This document shows positions 1 through 7,690 of a DNA stretch of 64,000 bases, piece after piece. This DNA is from Candidatus Physcocola equi (GTDB lineage: Bacteria; Bacteroidota; Bacteroidia; Bacteroidales; Paludibacteraceae), in NCBI GenBank assembly GCA_018064855.1, contig JAGHUM010000001.1, positions 1 through 64,000 of the forward strand. Reading direction: 5' to 3'. The translations under genes were made by a program, and so were the position numbers. Under the pieces are notes generated by a model. The model did no database searches and was not told where the DNA came from. It saw only the letters and a list, made by a program, of their open reading frames with translations. Within the stretch, counting starts at the first letter, position 1. Each line of letters opens with the position of its first letter.

Positions 1-178
1 ATGCCAAGCACTTCGCGTGCTTATCCGTTGCCATTGCAGAAGAAAACCGAATCTTATTCTTTGTTGTTTCAAGATGCGGGTTTGCTGTAAGTAGTCGATA
101 ACCTTTACTTATAGGCTGGTGTTGAAAAAAAAGTGTCAACTTGTATATATTTCAAAAAAAATATTTACTTATTTCTAT
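1..178. other. Window edge, no assignable gene
   Basis: Frame 1 is open from base 1 to a TAA at 88-90, and the other two forward frames are also open for 90-110 bases. The 3' end of a gene entering from the left is therefore possible, but its frame cannot be chosen and no family is recognisable. Bases 5-21 form a small perfect inverted repeat (AAGCAC, 5-base loop, GTGCTT). The rest is AT-rich and leads into the promoter of the next gene. Confidence 0.3.
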
Positions 179-206
179 TGTTGTATCATGAAAAAATATA
201 TTTTTG
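179..206 (+). promoter_or_regulatory. Promoter for the repeat lipoprotein
   Basis: TATTTTTG at 199-206 matches the Bacteroidota -7 consensus TAnnTTTG, and a TTG element lies about 18 bases upstream (179-184). The TTG codon at 204-206 lies inside this box, so translation must begin further down, at the ATG at 241. Confidence 0.6.
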
Positions 207-240
207 CAATTAAAAAGAATTCTATCTAATAATATTCAAT

Positions 241-673
241 ATGAAAAAGACTTTATTTTGTTAGTTGCGGTCCTTTCATTAGGCGCATGCTCTTCAGCTT
301 CTGCTATTGGTATTAGCAAATCTTCATTGACCAACAAAGTGGAAGAATCAAAGAAAAAGGCAGAAAATGCAAAGAACGATGCAGTATCAGAAGCAAAAAA
401 AAAAGCAAATGATGCCGTAAATTCAAAGGTTGATGCTGCTAACGACGCTGTAAATTCAAAGGTTGATGCTGCCAACGACGCTGTAAATTCAAAAGTTGAT
501 GCTGCCAACGACGCTGTAAATGCAAAGGCTGATGCTGTCAATGCTAAAGTTGACGCTGCTAATGCTCGGTTGATGCCGTCAACTCTACTACAGATGCAGC
601 CAATGCGAAAGCTGACGAAGCAAAATCAAAGGCTGATGCAGTTAAGGCAAAGAAATCAAAGTTCGGTATGTAA
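241..673 (+). pseudogene. Repeat lipoprotein broken by two frameshifts
   Basis: ATG at 241 gives MKKTLFC and then a stop at 262. Shifting by one base in the TTTT run at 256-259 restores a lipoprotein signal peptide (LLVAVLSLGAC, lipobox Cys) and a Lys/Ala/Asp-rich body with 11-residue repeats. Near 564-570 the frame breaks again: the current reading goes out of register (ARLMPSTL), while the frame one base away keeps the repeat composition (VDAVNSTTDAANAKADEAKSK) and stops at TAA 671-673. Both breaks equal one missing base. Without them the product would be a lipoprotein of about 144 residues, probably a long helix or coiled coil at the envelope. Function is unknown. Sequencing error is possible, as is true decay. 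Confidence 0.6.
411..563 (+). repeat. 33-bp tandem repeats (11-residue unit)
   Basis: Units of 33 bases encode DAVNSKVDAAN. They lie at 411-443, 444-476 and 477-509 (nearly identical), with a diverged copy at 510-542 and a partial one at 543-563. An 11-residue (hendecad) period is typical of long amphipathic or right-handed coiled-coil helices. Confidence 0.85.
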
Positions 674-709
674 TTAGTTACAAATCGGCTGTCAAGCAAA
701 TAAGTTAAA

Positions 710-743
710 CGAATTGCCATGATTTTGGCAATTCGTTTTTTTT
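710..743 (+). terminator. Rho-independent terminator
   Basis: CGAATTGCCA (710-719) pairs perfectly with TGGCAATTCG (726-735), followed by eight T. It ends the transcript of the repeat lipoprotein. Confidence 0.85.
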
Positions 744-850
744 GTTTGGAATATATGAGAAAATGTGGAATTGTTTGTTTGGAAATTGTGAAGAAACGAT
801 TTTACTAGATGTCAAATCAAATACTTATGTGCCTTTCAAATATCTTTCCT

Positions 851-858
851 TATTTTTG
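851..858 (+). promoter_or_regulatory. Promoter -7 box of the DUF1349 gene
   Basis: TATTTTTG fits TAnnTTTG. It lies 20 bases before the ATG at 878 and inside the longer open frame that begins at 809, so the later start is favoured. Confidence 0.55.
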
Positions 859-877
859 CAGAGTAATAGCAAAAGAC

Positions 878-1522
878 ATGGATGTAGTAAAACGTATTCT
901 TAATGATAAAGAGGGGCTGGATCTTAATGCTTTTCAGTGGACAAGATTACCCAAAAACTTCATTTTAGGAAACAACAGGGTGGAGATAGTGACAAATCCT
1001 CATACAGATTTGTGGCAACGTACATATTATCATTTCAGAAATGATAATGCGCCTGTATTGCAAATTAAGACCTGTGAGAAGTTTTTTAGTTTCGTTGTGA
1101 AGACTGATTTTAACGACAGTCATTGCCGATTCGATCAATGTGGAATTGTGATGTACCTCGACAGTGAAAACTGGCTGAAGGCTTCGGTGGAGTTTGAAAA
1201 CGAACAATTCCAACATTTAGGAAGTGTGGTTACAAATAATGGATATAGCGACTGGGCTACAACAGAGATTGATGCAAAGGTAAAGACGATGTGGTATCGT
1301 CTTTCCCGACGCGAAAACGATTTCAGAGTGGAATGTTCCACTGATGGAAATCATTGGAAACAAATGCGTGTATGCCATGTATGGGAGGCTTCTGAAGAAA
1401 TCTCTTTTGGAATATATGCTTGCTCTCCGGAAGAGTCAAGTTTCAGAGCCACGTTTGCAAATATGCAGATATGCCCTTGCGCCTGGATGCCCCATGATGG
1501 ACAGCAGCCAGATGAAGAGTGA
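878..1522 (+). CDS. DUF1349 family protein
   Basis: The 214-residue protein resembles the DUF1349 family, single-domain proteins with a concanavalin-A-like beta-sandwich. The recognisable block runs from a WTRLP motif near the N-terminus through DLWQRTYYHF, DQCGIVMYLDSENWLKASVEFE and SFGIYACSPE near the end. No signal peptide or catalytic motif is visible, so it is probably cytoplasmic. The family's biochemical role is not established, though yeast relatives have been linked to enolase regulation. Start 878 was chosen over 809 because the only good promoter box (851-858) lies between them. It stands alone and its stop is 4 bases from that of the convergent next gene. Confidence 0.8.
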   Translation: MDVVKRILNDKEGLDLNAFQWTRLPKNFILGNNRVEIVTNPHTDLWQRTYYHFRNDNAPVLQIKTCEKFFSFVVKTDFNDSHCRFDQCGIVMYLDSENWLKASVEFENEQFQHLGSVVTNNGYSDWATTEIDAKVKTMWYRLSRRENDFRVECSTDGNHWKQMRVCHVWEASEEISFGIYACSPEESSFRATFANMQICPCAWMPHDGQQPDEE

Positions 1523-1526
1523 TATT

Positions 1527-1757
1527 TTAGTAGGATGAATGGAATTTGCAGCCGGGATCTTTGCAGCAATTGATATTCTGTAAGGATTCAATAGTGTCGC
1601 ATCCGTTAACGATCAAGTCATTGACATAAGAACACATGAGTGGACTGACGTTATAAGGGTCGGATATCAGTTTGCGGTTTCCCTCGGAAATGTTGACATA
1701 ACTGCACATGAAAATGATAGAGAATGCTATCAATAGAGATATTTTTGCATATTTCAT
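1527..1757 (-). CDS. Small Cys-containing secreted protein
   Basis: This 76-residue protein begins MKYAKISLLIAFSIIF, a basic then hydrophobic N-terminus typical of a signal peptide or membrane anchor. The mature part has five further Cys, including a CC pair near the end, and the string MCSYVN occurs twice (about residues 17 and 41). I do not recognise a family. The ATG at 1757 was chosen over one at 1781 because a TAnnTTTG box on this strand (1779-1786) overlaps the earlier codon. The Cys pattern suggests a small disulphide-bonded envelope protein, but this is inference. Confidence 0.55.
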   Translation of the reverse strand: MKYAKISLLIAFSIIFMCSYVNISEGNRKLISDPYNVSPLMCSYVNDLIVNGCDTIESLQNINCCKDPGCKFHSSY

Positions 1758-1778
1758 ATTCTTTCTTTTTTTTGTTTG

Positions 1779-1786
1779 CAAAACTA
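1779..1786 (-). promoter_or_regulatory. Promoter -7 box of the small Cys protein
   Basis: On the minus strand the sequence reads TAGTTTTG followed by CA, a good TAnnTTTG match, 22 bases before the ATG at 1757. Confidence 0.5.
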
Positions 1787-1843
1787 TGAATGGAATGTTT
1801 CATAATAGTTGCAAGATTTGTTGACCATTTTTATCGTGTGTCT

Positions 1844-2017
1844 TTAGACAAAATCGCAGAATACACAGCCAACCATACCGAATCGGCGACGCGTTGTATC
1901 AGCCTTTCACTTCTGACAAGGCGTATGGAGAGAATTGGGGACCATTGCAGCAATATTATTGAGGATTTGTCTTTTTATCTTCAGGCTCATGTCCTTAAAC
2001 ATGCCAACAAATTGTAA
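1844..2017 (+). pseudogene. C-terminal remnant of a PhoU-like protein
   Basis: The frame encodes a short stretch with the PhoU C-terminal signature (RRMERIGDHCSNIIEDLSFY followed by KHANKL). In PhoU and in Na/Pi cotransporters with a PhoU tail, the matching motif is the RxxERIGDHxxNIxE helix that precedes the C-terminus. Only the last 57 or so codons are present. The upstream part of the frame (from 1790) shows no PhoU character and overlaps the promoter of the opposite-strand gene. This is therefore most likely the leftover 3' end of a deleted phoU or nptA gene. Confidence 0.6.
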
Positions 2018-2071
2018 TCACCCAGTCATTTGACAAGGTCGTTGAATGACGTATATGAAATAAAAAAACAA

Positions 2072-2104
2072 ACCGCCCCGCGCTGAAAGATAGCGCGGGG
2101 CGGT
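2072..2104 (-). terminator. Terminator of glnN
   Basis: A very strong GC hairpin: ACCGCCCCGCGCT (2072-2084), 7-base loop, perfect complement at 2092-2104. Read on the minus strand it is followed by TTGTTTTTTTATTT. Confidence 0.9.
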
Positions 2105-2140
2105 CTTGCATTAGCAGTTATTAAAAATCAAACAATTTGC

Positions 2141-4330
2141 TTATCTGATGAAGAGCATTTCGCGATATTTAGGGAGTGACCACATTTCGTCTTCCACAAT
2201 TTCTTCGAGTTTGTCGATGTGGTAACGAACAGCGAACATGATTGGTTCTACAGTGTCGTGGTAAGCGATGGCTTTTTCACGTTCACTTTCAATCTTGTTT
2301 GCCACCTTGCGGGCGTTGACCAACTTGATCACGTTTTCAGAGATGAAGTTGTTGTGTTCAGCGATGCGCTTGATGAGGTCGATATTGTTAGCGCTGAGCT
2401 TCTTTGCTTCTTCTGCAGGGAAGATAGCCTGGAGCTTAGTCACATTGTCGATGAGTGAGCTCTGGTACTTGGTAGCCATAGGAATGATGTGGTTGGTAGC
2501 CAAGTCGCCGAATACACGGGCTTCAATCTGGATTTTCTTGGTGTAAGTTTCCCACTTGATTTCGTTACGTGCTTCAAGCTCGTTCTTTTCCATGACTTTC
2601 ATGTCGTGGAACATCTTGATGCTTGATTCGCTCAAGTAGTTGTCGAAGATGATAGGGCAGCTCTTTTCGCAGTCGAGACCGCGTTTTGCAGCTTCAGCCT
2701 GCCATTCGTCGCTGTAACCGTTACCATCGAAGTGGATAGGCTTGCAAGTCTTGATGTCTTCGCGCAAAACTTCGAGGATAGCAGTTTCTTTGTTCTTACC
2801 ACCTTCGATGAGGGCGTCAACACGAGTCTTGAAGTTAGTGAGTGCTTCTGCAACTGCTGTGTTGAGGGCGATCATTGCTGATGCGCAGTTTGCTTCAGAA
2901 CCTACAGCACGGAACTCAAAACGGTTACCTGTGAACGCGAATGGAGAAGTGCGGTTACGGTCGGTGTTGTCGATGATAAGTTCAGGAATCTGAGGGATAT
3001 CGAGTTTGTAACCCTTCTTGCCGCTCATCTTAAGGATGTCTTCTGTGTCATTCTTTTCGATGTGGTCGAGCAAGTTGGTCAATGAAGAGCCAAGGAATGA
3101 AGAGATGATTGCAGGAGGGGCCTCGTTAGCGCCAAGACGGTGAGCGTTGGTTGCGCTCATGATGCTGGCTTTAAGAAGGCCGTTGTGCTTGTAAACACCC
3201 ATCAAAGTCTCAACGATGAAGGTTGCGAAACGAAGAGTGCTTTCTGCGTCTTTGCCTGGAGCGTGCAAGAGGATGCCTGTGTCTGTAGTCAAACTCCAGT
3301 TGTTGTGCTTACCAGAACCGTTGACACCATCGAATGGTTTTTCGTGGAGAAGGCAACGGAAACCGTGTTTGCGTGCGATTTTCTTCATCAAGCTCATAAG
3401 GAGCATGTTGTGGTCAACCGCCAAGTTGCATTCTTCGAAAATAGGAGCGATTTCAAACTGGTTAGGAGCAACTTCGTTGTGACGAGTCTTGCAAGGGATG
3501 CCGAGTTCGAGCGCCTGGATTTCCAAGTCGCGCATGAATGCAGCCACACGTTCAGGAATTGAACCGAAGTAGTGGTCTTCCATCTGCTGGTTCTTTGCTG
3601 AGTTGTGTCCCATGAGTGTGCGACCAGTAAGGAGCAAGTCTGGGCGAGCAGCGAAGAGGTCTTCGTCGATGAGGAAGTATTCCTGTTCCCAACCGAGGTT
3701 GGCAGTAACCTTCTTAACTTCTGGGTTGAAGAGTTTTGCAACTGCTGTACCTGCTTTGTTGACAGCAGCAAGGGCTTTCTTCAAAGGCACTTTGTAGTCG
3801 AGTGCTTCACCGGTGTATGATACGAACACGGTAGGAATCATCAAAGTGTCGCCGATGACGAATACTGGTGATGATGGATCCCAAGCCGAGTAACCACGGG
3901 CTTCGAAAGTAGAACGGATACCACCTGATGGGAATGAAGATGCGTCTGGTTCCTGCTGAACAAGTTCCTTGCCGCCGAAGTCTTCAATCATGCCACCTTT
4001 CCAGTCGTGTTCAAGGAAAGAGTCGTGCTTTTCTGCAGTTCCTTCAGTAAGAGGCTGGAACCAGTGTGTGCAGTGTGTTGCTCCGAGTTCTGTTGCCCAG
4101 GCCTTCATGCCTTTAGCAACTTCGTCTGCGATGGCACGATCGAGTGGCGCACCGTTTTCGATGACGTCGATCATCTTATTATATACGTTCAAAGGAAGGT
4201 ATTTGAACATTTTCTGCTTGTTGAAAACGTACTTCGCAAAAAATTCTGAAGGACGTTCTGCTGGAGTCTCCAGTTCGTAAGGACGTTTCTGGAAGGCTTC
4301 TTTCACCATCTTAAATCTCAATGATGCCAT
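2141..4330 (-). CDS. glnN: Type III glutamine synthetase
   Basis: This cytoplasmic 729-residue enzyme forms glutamine from glutamate, ammonia and ATP, the main entry of ammonium into biosynthesis. Length and motifs fit GSIII, the large GS class typical of Bacteroidota and cyanobacteria, not the shorter GSI or GSII. Visible motifs are the glutamate/metal site NGSGKHNNWSL in the middle, HNEVAPNQFEIAP upstream of it, and NRTSPFAFTGNRFEFRAVGS. The C-terminal third carries the long GSIII-specific helical extension. The gene is monocistronic, with a promoter box at 4418-4425 (leader of about 80 bases) and a strong terminator at 2072-2104. No amt or glnB gene lies beside it here. Confidence 0.97.
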   Translation of the reverse strand: MASLRFKMVKEAFQKRPYELETPAERPSEFFAKYVFNKQKMFKYLPLNVYNKMIDVIENGAPLDRAIADEVAKGMKAWATELGATHCTHWFQPLTEGTAEKHDSFLEHDWKGGMIEDFGGKELVQQEPDASSFPSGGIRSTFEARGYSAWDPSSPVFVIGDTLMIPTVFVSYTGEALDYKVPLKKALAAVNKAGTAVAKLFNPEVKKVTANLGWEQEYFLIDEDLFAARPDLLLTGRTLMGHNSAKNQQMEDHYFGSIPERVAAFMRDLEIQALELGIPCKTRHNEVAPNQFEIAPIFEECNLAVDHNMLLMSLMKKIARKHGFRCLLHEKPFDGVNGSGKHNNWSLTTDTGILLHAPGKDAESTLRFATFIVETLMGVYKHNGLLKASIMSATNAHRLGANEAPPAIISSFLGSSLTNLLDHIEKNDTEDILKMSGKKGYKLDIPQIPELIIDNTDRNRTSPFAFTGNRFEFRAVGSEANCASAMIALNTAVAEALTNFKTRVDALIEGGKNKETAILEVLREDIKTCKPIHFDGNGYSDEWQAEAAKRGLDCEKSCPIIFDNYLSESSIKMFHDMKVMEKNELEARNEIKWETYTKKIQIEARVFGDLATNHIIPMATKYQSSLIDNVTKLQAIFPAEEAKKLSANNIDLIKRIAEHNNFISENVIKLVNARKVANKIESEREKAIAYHDTVEPIMFAVRYHIDKLEEIVEDEMWSLPKYREMLFIR

Positions 4331-4417
4331 AAACTATCGTTTTAATTGTTTGACTTTTTATTTTTATATTCTTTTGGTGGGAAGCGTTTGGTGATTCGTT
4401 TTTCCCTTTTGACAATG

Positions 4418-4425
4418 CAAAGTTA
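4418..4425 (-). promoter_or_regulatory. Promoter -7 box of glnN
   Basis: On the minus strand the box reads TAACTTTG followed by CA. The same TAACTTTGCA form precedes tRNA-Asp, tRNA-Phe and both tRNA-Glu genes in this window. Confidence 0.6.
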
Positions 4426-4551
4426 GAAAAAGAATACACTCCAGCATACAATAATAGGCTTGTGATGCCGATGATTTTTTGTTTTTGTTACAAAATGAAA
4501 GTAAAAACAAGCGTTTGCCTTTCAGATTGTATCTGTTTTAGTTATTTCTGC

Positions 4552-4986
4552 TTAAATATTTTTATTCTTGGATTGGCAATCCGGACATATACCCTTGATG
4601 ACGTAGTTGAGACTAATGGCGGTGTAGCCTTGGGGCAGCGAGACCTTTGGAACCTCGATTTCCTTAAGGCAGTATGTCTGTTGGCAGATTGTGCAGTGGA
4701 AATGAGTGTGCATGTCGTTGTGATGCTCTTCGTCGTGGTGTGCGTTGCAGATTTCGTATTTTACAGATCCGCTACCGTCTTCAATTTCGTGGATAAGGTG
4801 ATGTGTGCCGAAAAGAGACAAGCAACGAGAGATGGAGCTTTTGTCTATCGTCTCCAGTATGTCTTCTATGTCGGTCATAGAAAGCGCGTTTTCTGCTTTT
4901 TGCAGCGTGCTGAATACCAGCAGTCTGTTGGCTGTCGGTTTAATGTTGTGTTCTTGCAAAATGCGTTCAGCACTGGTGTGTTGCAT
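4552..4986 (-). CDS. Fur-family metal-responsive repressor
   Basis: The 144-residue protein has an N-terminal winged helix (about residues 5-75) with KPTANRLLVFSTL, as in Fur-type DNA-binding domains. It is followed by a His-rich hinge (HHDEEHHNDMHTHFHC) and a dimerisation half with two CxxC pairs (Cys98/Cys101 and Cys134/Cys137) that would hold structural zinc. The HxHFHC string is the Fur-family metal site. Whether it senses iron, zinc or peroxide (Fur, Zur or PerR) cannot be decided from these residues. It has its own promoter box (5006-5013), divergent from that of the YD-repeat gene. Confidence 0.9.
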   Translation of the reverse strand: MQHTSAERILQEHNIKPTANRLLVFSTLQKAENALSMTDIEDILETIDKSSISRCLSLFGTHHLIHEIEDGSGSVKYEICNAHHDEEHHNDMHTHFHCTICQQTYCLKEIEVPKVSLPQGYTAISLNYVIKGICPDCQSKNKNI

Positions 4987-5005
4987 GTCGTATTCTTTTT
5001 TTATA

Positions 5006-5013
5006 CAAAGATA
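5006..5013 (-). promoter_or_regulatory. Promoter -7 box of the Fur-family gene
   Basis: The minus strand reads TATCTTTG, an exact TAnnTTTG match, 19 bases before the ATG at 4986. Confidence 0.6.
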
Positions 5014-5066
5014 ATGCTTTTTGGCCGAATATTAGCAGACGACTTCGCAAACTACTCTTTTTTGTT

Positions 5067-5074
5067 TATATTTG
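5067..5074 (+). promoter_or_regulatory. Promoter -7 box of the YD-repeat gene
   Basis: TATATTTG lies 25 bases before the ATG at 5100 and is back to back with the Fur-family promoter, so one Fur-type site between them could control both genes. Confidence 0.55.
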
Positions 5075-5099
5075 TGATATTTATCATTTCGACTTTTAT

Positions 5100-6032
5100 A
5101 TGGGTATAATAGATAAAATTGCAGGCTTGTTTTCTTTTGCAAATGAAGATAAGGAGACTGTTTCTGATGAAATAGAACCTGTGGTAGGCCTGCCGGCTAC
5201 CAAGGCGGAAGACGATCATTTCTATAATGGTGTTAAGCGCGTGAAACGGTATCAGGCATATTGCTCGGAGGGTGGTCTCTTAAAATCTTGTCTGGAGTCC
5301 GTCTGGACTTATTCCCCTGAAGGCTATCTCACGGAATTCACCTCATATACCAGCAAGGGGAATGTGTGTGAGCATTATGTGTTTGAATACAATGAAAAGA
5401 ACAAACTGACCAAGACTTTCTATAATGACTTTTTGCAAACGGAAAACAAATATGATGAGACCGGATTGAATAATATAGAAGAACTTACATACGGAGAAGA
5501 CGCCACTGTGGCACAGAAATGGGTGGGGACATACGATGAGAGCAATCATCTTGTGAGAGGTGTCACTTATGTGTATATTAACGGAACCTGCAGCGTGCTG
5601 TCCCGTTCGGAAAGCTCTTATGATGCGGCAGGAAACCATGTGAATTTCTCCTCGGAATACGAGCAAGATGCATCTATGAATTCAAAAATGGAGATGCAAT
5701 ATGACGAAAGGGGGAACATGATTTCCATGACGGAATATGGGCCGGATGGTGAATTCGTGAGCCAGAACGTATATCGAAAAAACGACCATGGGTTGGAGGT
5801 TTTGCGCACACTTTTGAATGCCAAAGGGGAAATAGTCGCCCGGTATGAGTCCGATTATGATTCCCAAGACAATCTGCTGAAATGGACCAGTTTTGGAGCG
5901 AACGGAGAAATCATTGTTTCGTCGGAATCTTCGTATAAATACGATGAGAAAGGAAATTACATTGAACAGATAAATATTGAGAATGGAGCGTTTGACACTG
6001 CTTTCGTTCACGAATTGGAGTATTATGATTGA
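5100..6032 (+). CDS. YD/RHS-like repeat protein, no signal peptide
   Basis: The 310-residue protein is built of short beta-rich repeats with the signature Y(D/N)xxGN/GL, for example YDAAGNHV, YDERGNMISM, YDSQDNLLKW and YDEKGNYIEQ, from about residue 60 to the end. These resemble the YD repeats of RHS and wall-associated proteins, but here they make a small stand-alone domain with no toxin tip. There is no signal peptide or lipobox. The first 30 residues (MGIIDKIAGLF, then acidic) could form an amphipathic anchor. The lipoprotein at 28007-28885 has the same type of repeat with an export signal, so the pair may be diverged paralogues in different compartments. Function is unknown. Confidence 0.7.
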   Translation: MGIIDKIAGLFSFANEDKETVSDEIEPVVGLPATKAEDDHFYNGVKRVKRYQAYCSEGGLLKSCLESVWTYSPEGYLTEFTSYTSKGNVCEHYVFEYNEKNKLTKTFYNDFLQTENKYDETGLNNIEELTYGEDATVAQKWVGTYDESNHLVRGVTYVYINGTCSVLSRSESSYDAAGNHVNFSSEYEQDASMNSKMEMQYDERGNMISMTEYGPDGEFVSQNVYRKNDHGLEVLRTLLNAKGEIVARYESDYDSQDNLLKWTSFGANGEIIVSSESSYKYDEKGNYIEQINIENGAFDTAFVHELEYYD

Positions 6033-6100
6033 TTTTTCTTTTTATGATATATACACTTATTGAGATTGCCATCTTTCCCACAATCCTTTATTTCATATTA

Positions 6101-6275
6101 AGAAGCTGTTTAAATTCTTGCGAACTGCTTCTTTTGGGCTTTTTATAGGTCTTTTTCGTCTGTTTTGAGTGAATCTTCAGTCACAATGGACATCCATTGC
6201 TCCTTTCAGATTCTCTTCAAAACATCCTGAAAAATACACATATAAAAATCTCCAACAAAAATTTAAACAACTTCT
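6101..6275 (+). mobile_element. MITE-like 175-bp element, copy A
   Basis: Terminal inverted repeats: AGAAGCTGTTTAAAT (6101-6115) against ATTTAAACAACTTCT (6261-6275), 14 of 15 matching. A central palindrome CAATGG-acat-CCATTG lies at 6184-6199. The same 175-bp sequence recurs inverted at 40657-40831 with about seven differences by eye. There is no coding capacity for a transposase. Identical length, terminal repeats and two dispersed copies fit a non-autonomous transposon. No clear target duplication was seen. Confidence 0.8.
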
Positions 6276-6333
6276 AAGAATTGGTAAATGATTTTTCAGA
6301 AGGTTGATCCTTATGCGAATGCATTGAATCCCA

Positions 6334-6525
6334 ATGCACAGAAAAAGCATACTCCATCAAATAGACCTGATGCTGCCTCATGGAGATACGATAAGCGTAT
6401 CTGTTCGTAAGGCCTACTTTGGAGAGGTCATGGCAAAGGTTGATTTGGCAGATTGCATTAAACTTACTGTGGAAGATAGTGGTAAGCGGTCTTATGAACC
6501 TTTCAAAAGAGAAATAGATAAATAA
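6334..6525 (+). other. Unassigned short frame next to element A
   Basis: A 63-codon frame encodes a basic and acidic peptide with a plausible amphipathic second half (GEVMAKVDLADCIKLTVEDS). An overlapping frame beginning at 6286 (start MIFQKVDPYANALN) is open to about 6408 and also looks protein-like. The two together may be a decayed gene with a frameshift. I recognise no family and see no promoter. The leu-operon terminator begins 5 bases after its stop. Confidence 0.25.
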
Positions 6526-6529
6526 AAAA

Positions 6530-6555
6530 GGCGCATCATATTTCTATGATGCACC
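6530..6555 (-). terminator. Terminator of the leu operon
   Basis: GGCGCATCATA (6530-6540) pairs with TATGATGCACC (6545-6555) with one mismatch. On the minus strand it is followed by TTTTTTATTTA. Confidence 0.85.
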
Positions 6556-6592
6556 CCAGTATGTTGTAAAATAATCCTTAAGATTATTTTGC

Positions 6593-7654
6593 TTACTTCT
6601 TGTTGATGTAGTCAACAATCCAAGCGCCTACTTCTTTGGTGCCATATTTTGCACCACCTTCAACCTGGATTTCAGGAGTGCGTACGTTAGCATCGAGAGA
6701 AGCGTTTACGGCTTCACGGATAATCTTGCCTTCTGCTTTAAGACCGAAGTATTCAAACAACATGGCAACAGAGAGAATCTGAGCCAATGGGTTTGCGATG
6801 TTCAATCCCTTTGCCTGTGGCCATGAACCGTGGATTGGCTCAAATACAGGAGTGTGCTCACCTGTAGATGCCGATGGAAGCAAGCCCATAGAACCTGTGA
6901 TGCATGAGCCTTCGTCGGTAAGGATGTCACCGAATGTGTTTTCGGTTACCATAACGTCGAAGAACTTAGGCTCTTGAATCATGCGCATAGATGCGTTGTC
7001 AACATACATGAAGTCGGTTTTCACATCAGGATATTGTGGAGCCATTTCCTGAGCAACAGCTCTCCACAAACGAGAAGAAGCCAAAACGTTGGCCTTATCT
7101 ACAACGGTAAGGTGTTTGTTGCGCTGCTGTGCGTATTTGTATGCTTCCTTCAAAATGCGGACTACTTCTTCGCGGCTGTATGCGTTGGTGTCGTAAGCGT
7201 AGTCAACGCCTTCTTTCTTTTCGCCGAAATACATACCACCAGTCAATTCGCGGATGCAGATGAAGTCTGCGCCTCTTACCAATTCGTCTTTCAATGGGCT
7301 TTTGTGGACAAGGCAGTCGAAGGTCTCGATTGGACGGATGTTTGCGAACAAACCGAGTTTCTTACGCATTGCCAACAAACCCTGTTCAGGACGGACCTTA
7401 GCATTTGGATTGTTGTCGAATTTTGGGTCGCCTACTGCAGAGAAGAGGACAGCGTCTGCGTCCATACATTTCTTGAAGGTTTCTTCTGGGAATGGGTCCC
7501 CAACTTTGTCGATTGCGTCTGCGCCGCAGATGGCGTATTCGTAGCTGACCTTGTGGCCAAACTTGTTGCAAACGGCAGTCATTACGTTCACGCCCTGTTC
7601 TGAGATTTCTGGGCCGATGCCATCACCTGGCAATACTGCGATTTTAAAATCCAT
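6593..7654 (-). CDS. leuB: 3-isopropylmalate dehydrogenase
   Basis: The enzyme oxidatively decarboxylates 3-isopropylmalate to 2-ketoisocaproate with NAD+, the third step of leucine synthesis. The 353-residue length is normal. Family marks are GDGIGPEIS near the N-terminus, the substrate-binding [15 protein letters not shown], the [10 protein letters not shown] segment and the metal-binding [10 protein letters not shown]. It is the last gene of the minus-strand leu operon, 36 bases after the citramalate synthase-like gene and directly before the operon terminator. Control should come from the attenuator in front of leuA. Confidence 0.97.
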   Translation of the reverse strand: MDFKIAVLPGDGIGPEISEQGVNVMTAVCNKFGHKVSYEYAICGADAIDKVGDPFPEETFKKCMDADAVLFSAVGDPKFDNNPNAKVRPEQGLLAMRKKLGLFANIRPIETFDCLVHKSPLKDELVRGADFICIRELTGGMYFGEKKEGVDYAYDTNAYSREEVVRILKEAYKYAQQRNKHLTVVDKANVLASSRLWRAVAQEMAPQYPDVKTDFMYVDNASMRMIQEPKFFDVMVTENTFGDILTDEGSCITGSMGLLPSASTGEHTPVFEPIHGSWPQAKGLNIANPLAQILSVAMLFEYFGLKAEGKIIREAVNASLDANVRTPEIQVEGGAKYGTKEVGAWIVDYINKK

Positions 7655-7690
7655 TTTGCTTTATCTTTTTATGTTTTTTTATTCTTGAAG

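Noticed and set aside
411-563. CRISPR array
   Set aside because: The 33-bp repeats are contiguous, in frame and coding, with no spacers; no cas genes are near.
4462-5109. Long plus-strand open frame opposite the Fur-family gene
   Set aside because: It is antisense to a clear Fur-family protein, has no signal of its own and is dominated by Cys/Phe/Val codons typical of a shadow frame.
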